The notes beneath the pieces are model-generated. The model worked only from the letters and a program-made list of their open reading frames with translations, ran no database searches and was not told the DNA's origin. Positions 8,858 through 17,626 of a DNA stretch of 64,000 nucleotides are shown piece by piece. Where the stretch lies: assembly GCF_022200785.1 (NCBI RefSeq), contig NZ_CP087585.1, positions 2,542,001 to 2,606,000 of the forward strand. Direction: 5' to 3'. Each line of letters starts with the position of its first letter. Positions within the stretch are counted from its first letter, which is position 1. Position numbers and translations under genes: made by a program. This stretch comes from Pedobacter mucosus (GTDB lineage: Bacteria > Bacteroidota > Bacteroidia > Sphingobacteriales > Sphingobacteriaceae).

Positions 8858-10102
8858 TTATTTGCTTATTTCCACCTGGTCATATTGGTTAAACTGATCG
8901 TATGAAGATGTAATTACTTCATCTCCTTTTTGCAAACCATCCAATATTTCATAAAACAAATAATTTTTCCGACCTATTTTAACGCTTTTCTTTATCGCTT
9001 TACCATTGTTTACCACAAAAACCCACGAACCGCCTGTGCTTTGAAAAAATTGACCTTGAGATAAAAGCAAAGATTTGCTATTGTCTGATAAAGTGAGCTT
9101 GGTTTGTAAGGATAAACCCCTTCGCAGGTTTTCTGGTGCAGCACCTTTAAAAGCCATTTCAACCTGAAACTGGCCAGCAGTAACCTCTGGGATTACTTTG
9201 CTTACAATTAAATTATAGGTTTTTCCGTTGAATTCACATGTAGAAGTTTGTCCTTCTTTAACCCTATTGATATAATATTCATCAACGCCGGCTTGCAATT
9301 TATAACCTTGCAAAACATCAATTTTTCCAATCATTTCATTCGAGTTATATGATTTCCCGATAACTGGGTCGTACGATGATAATTTACCCGACACAGGAGC
9401 CTTAATAGTCATATTTTCGATATTTTTCTTTATCATTTGCAAACTCTCATTCATCTGTCTCATAGATTGATCAATTTGAGAAAGCTGCATCTTCCTACTT
9501 TGATTTTCTTGTCTTATCGCTTGCTTTACAATTTTTAACTTACCTTGATAATATTCGTAATCTTGAGTTGACTTGCTGAATTCTTGTTTACTTACTACTT
9601 GTTTGGAAAATAAGGTGCTATCTAAGCGAAATTGGCGAGTAGCCGTTCTTAAATTATTTTCAACATCTAAAACGTCCTGATTTAAAACCCTTTGATTTTG
9701 TTCTAAATCCAACCGCGATTTTCGCAATTGATTAATTTGTTCTGTAGCGGCAGTTTGACTTGAAGTGTAGCTTAACATTGCATTAGAGTTGGAAATTCGT
9801 AATAAAGGCGTTCCTTTAACAACAGATGAACCATTTTCAGTAAAAATCTCAGCAACAGTACCACCCTCTGATGAACTCACAATTACAGAAGTTAATGGAA
9901 CAACGCTTGCATTTAATAATGCAACATCTTCGAAATCTCCAAATTCTACTTTGCTAATTGTTAATTTATCTGCATCTGCCTGATATACTTTTTTTAGAGA
10001 AATTGTGTAGCCATAAGCTATTACCGCTAAAAAAGCAATCGCCCCACCGATAAATATTAAGGTTTTTGTTCCAAATCTTTTTTTCTCAATTTTCTTATCC
10101 AT
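8858..10102 (-). CDS. HlyD/MacA-type membrane fusion (periplasmic adaptor) protein
   Basis: Periplasmic adaptor of the ABC efflux system. A short basic N-terminus is followed by one membrane anchor (about residues 13-32), then the beta-barrel and lipoyl-like half motif (GGTVAEIFTENGSSVVKGTP). A long alpha-helical hairpin lies at about 100-230, the second lipoyl half is MTIKAPVSGKLSSYDPVIGK, and a C-terminal barrel domain follows. Adaptors of this class join an inner-membrane FtsX/MacB permease to a TolC-type outer-membrane channel; no TolC gene is in the window. I chose the ATG at 10102 (MDKKIEKKRF). An in-frame TTG at 10138 would add 12 residues but falls next to the putative sigma-54 promoter. 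It is the first gene of the transporter operon and divergent from its likely regulators. Confidence 0.9.
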   Translation of the reverse strand: MDKKIEKKRFGTKTLIFIGGAIAFLAVIAYGYTISLKKVYQADADKLTISKVEFGDFEDVALLNASVVPLTSVIVSSSEGGTVAEIFTENGSSVVKGTPLLRISNSNAMLSYTSSQTAATEQINQLRKSRLDLEQNQRVLNQDVLDVENNLRTATRQFRLDSTLFSKQVVSKQEFSKSTQDYEYYQGKLKIVKQAIRQENQSRKMQLSQIDQSMRQMNESLQMIKKNIENMTIKAPVSGKLSSYDPVIGKSYNSNEMIGKIDVLQGYKLQAGVDEYYINRVKEGQTSTCEFNGKTYNLIVSKVIPEVTAGQFQVEMAFKGAAPENLRRGLSLQTKLTLSDNSKSLLLSQGQFFQSTGGSWVFVVNNGKAIKKSVKIGRKNYLFYEILDGLQKGDEVITSSYDQFNQYDQVEISK

Positions 10103-10131
10103 TTTTTTCGGAAGTACTATTTTCCTTTTAT

Positions 10132-10149
10132 TAACCAAGCTTGTGCCAA
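10132..10149 (-). promoter_or_regulatory. Possible sigma-54 promoter of the transporter operon
   Basis: On the minus strand TTGGCACAAGCTTGGTT matches the sigma-54 -24 box (TTGGCAC) perfectly, while the -12 element is poor (TGGT or TTGG with 4-nt spacing instead of TTGC). It is about 30-45 nt upstream of the adaptor ATG. The nearby sigma-54 activator gene and the tandem sites at 10211-10250 support the reading, but the weak -12 box keeps it tentative. Confidence 0.4.
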
Positions 10150-10210
10150 AGGAAATTAATAGTTTAAAATACTGATAATCAATTAAATAAAAATAAATAT
10201 TATATTTATG

Positions 10211-10250
10211 TGTTCGTTAATGAACAGTTGATGTGCGGGAACGAACAGTT
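10211..10250. promoter_or_regulatory. Tandem activator-binding sites (UAS) for the sigma-54 response regulator
   Basis: AATGAACAGTT (10219-10229) and AACGAACAGTT (10240-10250) are direct repeats whose starts are exactly 21 bp apart, two helical turns. The first lies inside a near-palindrome TGTTCGTTAATGAACA (10211-10226, 14 of 16 positions symmetric). They lie about 65-100 bp upstream of the -24-like box, a normal place for NtrC-type enhancer sites. The link to the regulator at 10440 is inferred from position. Confidence 0.55.
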
Positions 10251-10261
10251 TAGTTATTTTT

Positions 10262-10320
10262 GAAGGAAGGGCCTCTCCCTTTCATCCCCTCTCCTTGAAG
10301 AGCGGGGGGCAAGAGTAGAG
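10262..10320. repeat. C/G-rich dispersed repeat in divergent spacer
   Basis: GAAGGAAGGGCCTCTCCC, then CATCCCCTCTCC and AGCGGGGGGC, stand out from the AT-rich surroundings. They resemble the blocks at 2900-3030. The rest of the 10103-10439 spacer holds only the regulatory sites listed; no gene was seen in it. Confidence 0.4.
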
Positions 10321-10439
10321 AGCAAAGTATTTGAAATCAGTTCAAACCACCTAATCGCCAAATCCAGTTTTTCAAGGAGAAAAACTGTACAAAAAACAAA
10401 TACCGCTACCTTTAATAGCAGAGATTTTAAAATTATATT

Positions 10440-11810
10440 ATGCTAGACGCCACAGTATTAATTATCGATGATGACGACGACATTCTTTTAAGTGCCAGAT
10501 TATTTCTAAAACAACAGGTTAAAGAGGTAATCACTTGCAAATCGCCAAAAGAGATTAATGTGCTTTTAAGTAAAAATGAGGTTGACATCATTTTACTCGA
10601 TATGAACTATCAAAAAGGATTTAGCAATGGCCGAGAAGGATTATATTGGTTGGAACATATTCTATCCATCGATAAAGACTATGTGGTTATTTTAATGACT
10701 GCCTTTGGAAATGTAGAGCTTGCAGTAAAAGCAATTAAACAAGGTGCTACTGATTTCATTTTAAAACCTTGGGAAAATGAGAAACTTTTCGCAACCATTT
10801 CTGCTGCATCAAAACTTAGAGACTCGACAAGAAAAGTTAAAAAATTGGAGAAAATTCATACGTCCTTGCATAAGGATATGACCCGAGGTTTTGAAAATAT
10901 TATTGGTAAAGCTGATGTAATAAAACAGCTGCAAACAACATTATTAAAAGTTGCTCCCACAGATGCAAATGTTTTAATTTTGGGTGAAAATGGAACGGGA
11001 AAGCAGGTTTTTGCCTATGAAATTCATGGAAATTCGCAACGTAAAGATCAGGTTTTTATGCATGTAGATTTAGGCTCATTAAGTGAAAATTTATTTGAAA
11101 GTGAGTTATTCGGTTATGCAAAAGGAGCATTTACAGACGCAAAAGAAGATAGACCTGGCCGGTTTGAAATGGCAGACGGTGGAACAATATTTTTAGATGA
11201 GATTGGGAATTTAACGTTGCCTTTACAAGCGAAACTCCTGAGTGTTTTACAAAACAGAACAGTGACCAGGTTGGGCGAAAGCAAGGAAAGGAAAGTAAAT
11301 GTTCGGTTAGTTACCGCTACAAATATGCCTCTAAACGATATGGTTATCAAAAATACCTTCAGGCAAGATTTACTTTTCAGAATTAATACAGTTGAATTAT
11401 TTTTACCTCCACTAAGAAGCCGTGGCAGAGATATTTTAATTCTAGCTAATCATTTTATGCAAGTTTTTAGTTCTAAATATCATAAAGAAAGCAGAATTTT
11501 AAGTCAGAAAGCAGAAGATGTTTTATTAAATTACAAGTGGCCTGGCAATGTTCGCGAGTTACAGCATGTTTTGGAACGTGCTGTAATTATGAGCGATGGA
11601 AATGAAATAACTGAAGAAGATTTGCAATTAAGTCCGCAACGTTTTACAAATAACAACTCCATGCCAGATGAGATGGCGCTTGGTGATATGGAAAAAATGA
11701 TGGTTCAGAAAGCAATAGATAAACACAAAGGAAACATATCTAAAGCAGCTGCAGAATTGGGTTTAACACGAGCTGCTTTGTATCGTAGAATAGAAAAATT
11801 CGGAATCTAG
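10440..11810 (+). CDS. Sigma-54-dependent response regulator (NtrC family)
   Basis: 456 residues with three domains. The receiver domain covers about 4-122 (acidic DDDDD at 10-14, phospho-acceptor Asp54 in LLDMN, Lys109 in LKPW). The AAA+ domain covers about 155-385, with Walker A GENGTGKQ at 182-189, the sigma-54-contacting loop GAFTDA at 229-234 and Walker B GGTIFLDEIG at about 247-256. The C-terminal Fis-type HTH (about 420-455) contains KGNISKAAAELGLTRAALYR. GAFTDA rather than GAFTGA is a common Bacteroidota variant. The gene is followed after 34 bp by its presumed kinase and is divergent from the ABC efflux operon, which carries enhancer-like sites upstream. The likely role is to activate that operon with sigma-54 RNA polymerase. 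Confidence 0.93.
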   Translation: MLDATVLIIDDDDDILLSARLFLKQQVKEVITCKSPKEINVLLSKNEVDIILLDMNYQKGFSNGREGLYWLEHILSIDKDYVVILMTAFGNVELAVKAIKQGATDFILKPWENEKLFATISAASKLRDSTRKVKKLEKIHTSLHKDMTRGFENIIGKADVIKQLQTTLLKVAPTDANVLILGENGTGKQVFAYEIHGNSQRKDQVFMHVDLGSLSENLFESELFGYAKGAFTDAKEDRPGRFEMADGGTIFLDEIGNLTLPLQAKLLSVLQNRTVTRLGESKERKVNVRLVTATNMPLNDMVIKNTFRQDLLFRINTVELFLPPLRSRGRDILILANHFMQVFSSKYHKESRILSQKAEDVLLNYKWPGNVRELQHVLERAVIMSDGNEITEEDLQLSPQRFTNNNSMPDEMALGDMEKMMVQKAIDKHKGNISKAAAELGLTRAALYRRIEKFGI

Positions 11811-11844
11811 TAAAATCTAAGCCTTAGGCTTTTTATCTTAAAAT

Positions 11845-13203
11845 ATGTTTTATAAACGTTTTACTTTTCGTCTAATTCTTAAACTGCTTATCATAAACCT
11901 GTTAAGCTATCTCTTGTTCTTTTTAATAAAAAATACCCAACTCTGGTTTACAATTGTTGGGGTAGCATTGATTTTAATAGGTTCGATAACTTCACTTTAT
12001 TACTATATAAATGAAATCAGATCAGACATAAACCGTTTCATTTTAGCTGTTAAAACCCGAGACCACACCCTAAATTTTAAAAACAAAGCTACAAAAGGAA
12101 GTTTCCCGGAATTGTACGAATCATTTGGAGATATTCTGGCTGTTCATAAGCAAATACGCTTAGAACAGGAAGCCATGTTTCAATTAATTAAAACGATTCT
12201 GGAGCAGGTTCCAGTTGGCGTAATAGTGGTTAATAAAGCAAATTCAGACATGGAAAATGAAGAAATAGCTTTTTTCAACCAAGCTGCATCTAATTTATTA
12301 GGCGTTCCGGCGTATAAATATTGGCATCGCTTAAAACAGCATTTGCCGCTTTTCGCCAAAGAAGTAAATCAAATTTCATTAGGTGGAAAACGATTTTTGG
12401 AACTGAAAATTCAAGATAAATTAATACAACTTTCTACTGAAGTTATTCCATTAAACCTTTACGGAAAAAACTACACCATTATCAGTTTTCAAAATATTAA
12501 GGATGAAATTGAGCAAAAAGAAACCGAGGCTTGGAATAGATTGATTGGCGTTATTTCTCATGAAATTTTGAATTCTATTACGCCTATTAGCTCATTATCT
12601 GATACCATAAATAGGATGGTAACTGATAAAGAAAATTTGACAGAAGACGAAATGGAGGATTTGAAAACGGCTCTCGCTACAATACAAAGAAGATCTTCAG
12701 GACTTTTAGATTTTGTTAAAGACTACCGTTTAATTGCAGAATTGCCAACACCAAATTTAAAAGCGCATACTATTGGCGAGATTCTGAAACATATTAAAGT
12801 TTTAATGCAGCCCTTTGCAAAAGTAAAAAATGTTGTTTTAGAAGTCGAACAAACTTCTTCGAAAATTACCGTAAAGCTTGATTTAAAACTAATTGAGCAA
12901 GTGCTTATAAATTTAATCACCAACAGTATACATGCTGTAAATGGACAAGAAAAACCACATATTTTAGTCAATTATAGATTAGAAAACACTAAGCTTTATA
13001 TTGATGTTGCCGACAATGGAAAAGGCATTGAAACGGGAGATTTAGAGAAAATTTTTGTTCCTTTTTATACCACAAGAGAAAATGGCTCGGGCATCGGCTT
13101 AACCATAAGTCGCAACATTATGAAGATGCATAGAGGAAGTATTGAGGTGGTTTCTACGCCGCATGAGCTCACTACTTTTTCACTTTTATTCAATTATGTT
13201 TAA
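11845..13203 (+). CDS. Membrane sensor histidine kinase (NtrY/PAS type)
   Basis: 452 residues. Two membrane helices at about 11-28 and 33-55 have almost no periplasmic loop, so the signal is probably sensed in the membrane or cytoplasm. A PAS-like region covers about 110-215. The H-box GVISHEILNSITPISSL has phospho-acceptor His239. A HATPase_c domain covers about 335-450, with N-box LITNSIHAVNG, G1 ADNGKGI and G2 GSGIGLTIS. It is the partner of the sigma-54 regulator immediately upstream on the same strand. Kinase-regulator pairs of this type beside MacB-like transporters usually respond to envelope stress or to the exported compound; the actual signal is unknown. Confidence 0.92.
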   Translation: MFYKRFTFRLILKLLIINLLSYLLFFLIKNTQLWFTIVGVALILIGSITSLYYYINEIRSDINRFILAVKTRDHTLNFKNKATKGSFPELYESFGDILAVHKQIRLEQEAMFQLIKTILEQVPVGVIVVNKANSDMENEEIAFFNQAASNLLGVPAYKYWHRLKQHLPLFAKEVNQISLGGKRFLELKIQDKLIQLSTEVIPLNLYGKNYTIISFQNIKDEIEQKETEAWNRLIGVISHEILNSITPISSLSDTINRMVTDKENLTEDEMEDLKTALATIQRRSSGLLDFVKDYRLIAELPTPNLKAHTIGEILKHIKVLMQPFAKVKNVVLEVEQTSSKITVKLDLKLIEQVLINLITNSIHAVNGQEKPHILVNYRLENTKLYIDVADNGKGIETGDLEKIFVPFYTTRENGSGIGLTISRNIMKMHRGSIEVVSTPHELTTFSLLFNYV

Positions 13204-13287
13204 TCATTTGAATGTTTTTTTGAGGTAAAAAATCAAACAAAAACCCTTTGAGATGCTTTTATTTAAGTGGATACATCAAACAAGCGC

Positions 13288-15474
13288 ATGAAAACAGTTA
13301 TAATATCGAACAGACTTCCCGTTAAAATCATCGAAGAAAATAACGAATATACCTTTATACCGAGTGAAGGAGGATTAGCCACCGGACTTGGCGACGTTTA
13401 CAAAAATGGAAATTCAATTTGGGTCGGTTGGCCAGGAATAGATGTTCCGGAAGACCGACAAGAAGAAGTGATTGAAAAACTAGGAAAACTAAATTTATAT
13501 CCCGTTTTTCTGACTCAAAATGAAATTAATTTATTTTATGAGGGTTTTTCTAACGAAGTACTTTGGCCCGTTTTTCATTACCTGGTTACATACGCACATT
13601 ATGAGCAAAGTTATTGGGATTGCTACAAATCTGTAAACGAGAAATTTGCTAAAACAGCAAACAAAATTCTTAATAGAAACGATAAAATATGGATTCAGGA
13701 TTATCAGCTTTTATTATTACCTGGAATTTTAAGGCATTATTTACCAAAATCAACAATTGGTTTTTTTCAACATATACCTTTTCCATCATATGAAATTTTT
13801 CGTTTAATACCTTGGCGTGAAGAACTTTTAAATGGAATGATTGGCGCAGATTTAATTGGCTTTCATACTTATGATGATGTTCGCCATTTTCTAAGTACAG
13901 CCACTCGCCTGCTTCCAGTAAATTCATCATCAAATGTTTTAAATAGTAATGAAAGGCAAATTGTAGTAGAGGCTTTCCCGATGGGAATTGATTTTGATAA
14001 GTTTTCAAATCTAACATCAAGTAGGCAAGTAAAAAAAGAAAGAGATTTTTTCCGAAGTGGGAAGGAAGATGTAAAAATTATTTTATCAATTGATAGACTC
14101 GATTATAGCAAGGGGATTTTAGAGCGTTTAAAAGCGTTGGAATTGCTTCTACAAATACACCCAGAATATATCGGCAAAGTAGAATTATACATGATTGTTG
14201 TTCCCTCCAGAGATACAGTTCCTCAATATAGAGATCTCAGAGATCAAATTGATCAGTTTGTAGGAAATTTAAATGCCCGATATCGATCCATAAATTGGAT
14301 CCCTGTAAATTATTTTTACCGTTCATTTCCTATTAATGTACTATCTGCCCTATATTCTACAGCTGATATTTGTTTGGTAACGCCTATGCGAGATGGAATG
14401 AATTTAGTAAGTAAAGAATATGTTGCCAGTAGAAATCATAACGATGGCGTACTTATTTTAAGTGAAATGGCTGGAGCTTCAAAAGAATTAACGGAGGCCT
14501 TAATTGTAAATCCAAACAACCTTGGCGATATAATGGAAGCTGTGGTTAAAGGGCTAGAAATGCCAATAGAAGAACAACAAACCCGGATGAAAGCCATGCG
14601 GGCAATTGTAGAAAAATTCAATGTTAAACATTGGGTTAATAACTTTATTTTAAGACTTAACGAAGTGAAAGATTCTCAAAGATCATTATTAACAAAATAT
14701 GCAGTAAACGCGGTAAACGAAATTATTGCTTCAAAATATGCAGAAACCAAAAATAGGACCTTATTTCTTGATTATGATGGAACGTTAGTTGGATTTTCAG
14801 GCAATATTGATGATGCCTCACCAGATCAGGAATTATATGATCTACTCGAAAAACTTAGTGCTGATTTAGCAAATACAGTTGTTATAATAAGTGGTAGAAG
14901 GCATGAAACACTTGAAACTTGGTTCGGACACTTACCAATTGACTTAATTGCTGAGCATGGCGCTTGGCAAAAAACTCAAGGTGCAGATTGGAATTCACTT
15001 CCACTATTAACTGATCAATGGAAGCACGAAATACGAACGCTACTGGATACCTATACGGATAGAACTCCAGGTTCTTTTATTGAAGAAAAAAGTTACTCTT
15101 TGGTATGGCATTATCGCAAAGCGGAAGAAGGATTAGGCGACCTTCGTGCCAACGAAATTATTAGTCACATGAAAATTTTAGCTGCTGATAAAGGTTTACA
15201 ACTCATGCCTGGTAACAAAGTTATTGAATTTAAAAACATGGAAGTAAATAAAGGAAAAGCAGCTCTAAATTGGCTACATGGTAAAAATCCAGATTTTATA
15301 TTAGGTGTTGGAGATGATCATACCGATGAAGATATTTTCAAAGCTTTGCCAGATGATGCCTTTACAATTAAAGTAGGAAATAATATTTCGGAGGCCAAAT
15401 ATTATCTTAATGATTATACTGAAGTTAGGAAACTCCTCTGGTCGCTAACAAGTGAAGTTGAAATTCAAAATTAA
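13288..15474 (+). CDS. otsAB: Bifunctional trehalose-6-phosphate synthase/phosphatase (OtsA-OtsB fusion)
   Basis: A cytoplasmic two-step trehalose enzyme of about 728 residues. The GT20 synthase half covers about 1-465 (N-terminal SNRLPVKI, GGLATGLGDVY, WVGWPG, QDYQLLLLPG, FFQHIPFPSYE, IDRLDYSKG, TPMRDGMNLVSKEY). It makes trehalose-6-phosphate from UDP- or ADP-glucose and glucose-6-phosphate. The HAD-type phosphatase half covers about 485-728 (motif I LDYDGTL at about 493, ISGRR, late motif GVGDDHTDED). I chose the ATG at 13288 because SNRLPV normally begins within about 10 residues of the start; a GTG seven codons upstream is also in frame. The glycogen and GH15 genes next door fit carbohydrate storage or osmoprotection. 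Confidence 0.95.
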   Translation: MKTVIISNRLPVKIIEENNEYTFIPSEGGLATGLGDVYKNGNSIWVGWPGIDVPEDRQEEVIEKLGKLNLYPVFLTQNEINLFYEGFSNEVLWPVFHYLVTYAHYEQSYWDCYKSVNEKFAKTANKILNRNDKIWIQDYQLLLLPGILRHYLPKSTIGFFQHIPFPSYEIFRLIPWREELLNGMIGADLIGFHTYDDVRHFLSTATRLLPVNSSSNVLNSNERQIVVEAFPMGIDFDKFSNLTSSRQVKKERDFFRSGKEDVKIILSIDRLDYSKGILERLKALELLLQIHPEYIGKVELYMIVVPSRDTVPQYRDLRDQIDQFVGNLNARYRSINWIPVNYFYRSFPINVLSALYSTADICLVTPMRDGMNLVSKEYVASRNHNDGVLILSEMAGASKELTEALIVNPNNLGDIMEAVVKGLEMPIEEQQTRMKAMRAIVEKFNVKHWVNNFILRLNEVKDSQRSLLTKYAVNAVNEIIASKYAETKNRTLFLDYDGTLVGFSGNIDDASPDQELYDLLEKLSADLANTVVIISGRRHETLETWFGHLPIDLIAEHGAWQKTQGADWNSLPLLTDQWKHEIRTLLDTYTDRTPGSFIEEKSYSLVWHYRKAEEGLGDLRANEIISHMKILAADKGLQLMPGNKVIEFKNMEVNKGKAALNWLHGKNPDFILGVGDDHTDEDIFKALPDDAFTIKVGNNISEAKYYLNDYTEVRKLLWSLTSEVEIQN

Positions 15475-15480
15475 AGCATA

Positions 15481-15517
15481 AAATAAGCCTCGCAAATATA
15501 ATCTGCGAGGCTTATTT
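15481..15517. terminator. Bidirectional intrinsic terminator between otsAB and the GH15 gene
   Basis: A perfect 14-bp stem, AAATAAGCCTCGCA (15481-15494) with TGCGAGGCTTATTT (15504-15517), closes a 9-nt loop. U-tracts follow in both directions. It separates two convergent genes. Confidence 0.92.
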
Positions 15518-15541
15518 TTTATAGTAAACTATCGTGTTTAG

Positions 15542-17326
15542 TTACAGAAAAACTGGCCTATCTAATTTAGTGGCAATTCGGTAGGCTGCATTCATTAAGC
15601 CAACATGACTATAAGTTTGAGGAAAATTCCCCCACTGACTTCCAGTTTTAGCGTCGACATCTTCACTAAACAACATCAAGTGATTACAATATTTAATTAA
15701 ATTTTCAAATTCTGTAATGGCCTCATCAAGTCTGCCAACACAAGCCAAAGCTTCCACATACCAAAAAGCGCAAATTAAAAATGTAGTTTTTGGTTTGCCA
15801 AAATCATCAGCATGGAGGTAACGATAAAATAATCCGTCCTCTGTTTTAAGCTCAGCCTCTAATGCTTTTAAATGATCTTTCGCCCGATCAGATGTTGGAT
15901 CTAAGTAATTCATCACGATTAATTGCAATGTACTTGCATCCAAATGTTCACTTCCAACAGCGTTGGCATAAACTTTTCTAACCGGATCGTAGCAAGCTTC
16001 AATATGAGCCGCAGCTTTATCAATTAATATTTGAGCACGCTCTTCAAAATCTTGATTGCCTATGGTTTTTGCCATTTTTAATGCAGCCTGCGCTCCAGCC
16101 CATTGAAATAAATTACTATAACAATGTACATTGGCAATATTTCTAAATTCCCATATACCAGCATCTTTTTCATCAATTGTCCTTTCAATTTTTGAAAGTA
16201 CGCCTTCAATCCATTTAATAGAATCACTCCGTTCAGAAAAAACAAAACGATGATCAGTATAAAGTGGTAGCATCGAAATTAATACCTGACCGTATATATC
16301 ATTTTGAATATGCTCATAAGCTTGGTTTCCAATACGAATTGGCTTTTCGCCCAAATAACCTTCCAAATGATCGAGTGTATTTTCTGTAATCGTGCGCTCG
16401 CCACCAATGCCATATAATGGTTGATAACGTTCATCTTCAGCAAAAGAAATGTCAGATAAATAGTTAAAATATTTCTCCATTTCCTCAAAATGACCAATAT
16501 GATTTAAGGAAGTTAGTACATAAAATGAATCTCTTAACCAACAATATCGATAATCCCAATTTCGGGTACTACCAGGCGATTCTGGTAAACTGGTTGTGCT
16601 TGCGGCAATGATTGCTCCAGTATCTTCATATTGATGGATTTTTAAAACCAGAGCAGAACGAATTACAAGAGGTTGATAAAAACTAGCGATAGATGAATGT
16701 TTAATCCACCTTCTCCAATAAGAAACTGTATCTCTTAAAAAATTTTCAGCAGTAGTTTTTATTGGCGCTTCGAGATTATAACCATAAGTTAATATTAGAT
16801 ACTTTGCTTCGTTAAGTACAAAATCCTTTTCATCTAGAATATAATTTAGCGATATATCAGTGCTTAACTGCATATTTTCATCACAACCGATATAATCAAT
16901 GTGATTACTGCCTCTGCTAGATCGCATTTTCCCTTTACCATAATCGCAAACCGGGTTACATTTAATGGTAATTCGTGGATTTCCTTCTAAAGGTTCTATC
17001 TTTCTAATTAACATTAAAGGCTTAAAATATCGTTCATAAAGGTGGAAACGAGGAGCAAAATCAGTTACTCTATATTTTCCATCTTCAGTAGAAATTTCTG
17101 TCCTTAAAACATTGGTGTTTTCAATATAGTATTGATGAGAGGTATAATCTCCTTGTGGTAAAATCGAAAATTCACCACCTTTTGTTTTATCTAGTAGTCC
17201 TCCAAAAACAAAAGGACTATCAAATCGAGGCCAACATAGCCAAGATATATCTGTATTTTTATTTACGTGTGCAATGAAAGCACAGTTTCCTATAATTCCT
17301 GTTTGATAAAGGTGTTGTTCAGCCAT
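15542..17326 (-). CDS. Glycoside hydrolase family 15 protein (glucoamylase/trehalase-like)
   Basis: A 594-residue cytoplasmic enzyme with no signal peptide. It has the two-domain layout of bacterial GH15: an N-terminal beta-sandwich (about 1-220, with SWLCWPRFDSPFVFGGLLD) and an (alpha/alpha)6 barrel. The hallmark stretch GSTRNWDYRYCWLRDS lies near residue 255, and SQWGNFPQTYSHVGLMNAAY near the C-terminus. The family hydrolyses alpha-glucosidic bonds in maltodextrin/glycogen, or trehalose in some bacterial and archaeal members. Being convergent with otsAB and near glgC-glgA, it is probably either a trehalase closing the trehalose cycle or a glycogen debranching glucosidase. The sequence alone does not decide. 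It is probably monocistronic, since the glgC terminator lies upstream. Confidence 0.9.
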   Translation of the reverse strand: MAEQHLYQTGIIGNCAFIAHVNKNTDISWLCWPRFDSPFVFGGLLDKTKGGEFSILPQGDYTSHQYYIENTNVLRTEISTEDGKYRVTDFAPRFHLYERYFKPLMLIRKIEPLEGNPRITIKCNPVCDYGKGKMRSSRGSNHIDYIGCDENMQLSTDISLNYILDEKDFVLNEAKYLILTYGYNLEAPIKTTAENFLRDTVSYWRRWIKHSSIASFYQPLVIRSALVLKIHQYEDTGAIIAASTTSLPESPGSTRNWDYRYCWLRDSFYVLTSLNHIGHFEEMEKYFNYLSDISFAEDERYQPLYGIGGERTITENTLDHLEGYLGEKPIRIGNQAYEHIQNDIYGQVLISMLPLYTDHRFVFSERSDSIKWIEGVLSKIERTIDEKDAGIWEFRNIANVHCYSNLFQWAGAQAALKMAKTIGNQDFEERAQILIDKAAAHIEACYDPVRKVYANAVGSEHLDASTLQLIVMNYLDPTSDRAKDHLKALEAELKTEDGLFYRYLHADDFGKPKTTFLICAFWYVEALACVGRLDEAITEFENLIKYCNHLMLFSEDVDAKTGSQWGNFPQTYSHVGLMNAAYRIATKLDRPVFL

Positions 17327-17573
17327 AAGCTTTGTTTAGTTTATATATAAACAATAAAACCGTTTAAATGTTGGATTAAAAGAATATTATTAAGCGTAAC
17401 GATTTTGATTGTGTAAGTTTTAAGAAGCATAATTTATTAACAAATACTTAGTATTAAAATATATTAAGTATGCAAATATTAAATTTTTCGCAATGTATTA
17501 TTGCAATTAAATAAGTAATATGCATCTATTGAAATACAGAAAATAATAGTAATACATAAAGTTACAAGCATAA
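17327..17573. other. Intergenic region upstream of the GH15 gene
   Basis: About 250 bp of very AT-rich sequence that should contain the GH15 promoter. No clear TAnnTTTG element, repeat or small gene was recognised. Confidence 0.4.
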
Positions 17574-17608
17574 AAAAGCCAGCTACGATAATTTCGCGAC
17601 TGGCTTTT
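17574..17608 (-). terminator. Intrinsic terminator downstream of glgC
   Basis: AAAAGCCAG (17574-17582) pairs with CTGGCTTTT (17600-17608). On the minus strand the hairpin runs into TTTTTT. It lies just after the glgC stop and ends the glgA-glgC unit. Confidence 0.8.
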
Positions 17609-17626
17609 ATATTATTGAATAGCTTT

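Noticed and set aside
10103..10138. TTG start at 10138 for the membrane fusion protein
   Set aside because: The extra 12 residues are not typical, and a normal ATG at 10102 is followed by the expected basic N-terminus and membrane anchor.
11819..11836. AAGCC-TTA-GGCTTTTTAT as a terminator between the response regulator and kinase genes
   Set aside because: The stem is only 5 bp with a 3-nt loop, and the genes are 34 bp apart and expected to be cotranscribed.
13267..13287. GTG start at 13267 for otsAB
   Set aside because: The ATG at 13288 puts the conserved SNRLPV motif at the usual distance from the N-terminus.
13670..14020. Minus-strand open frame (116 codons) inside otsAB
   Set aside because: It overlaps the catalytic GT20 domain entirely; no family features.
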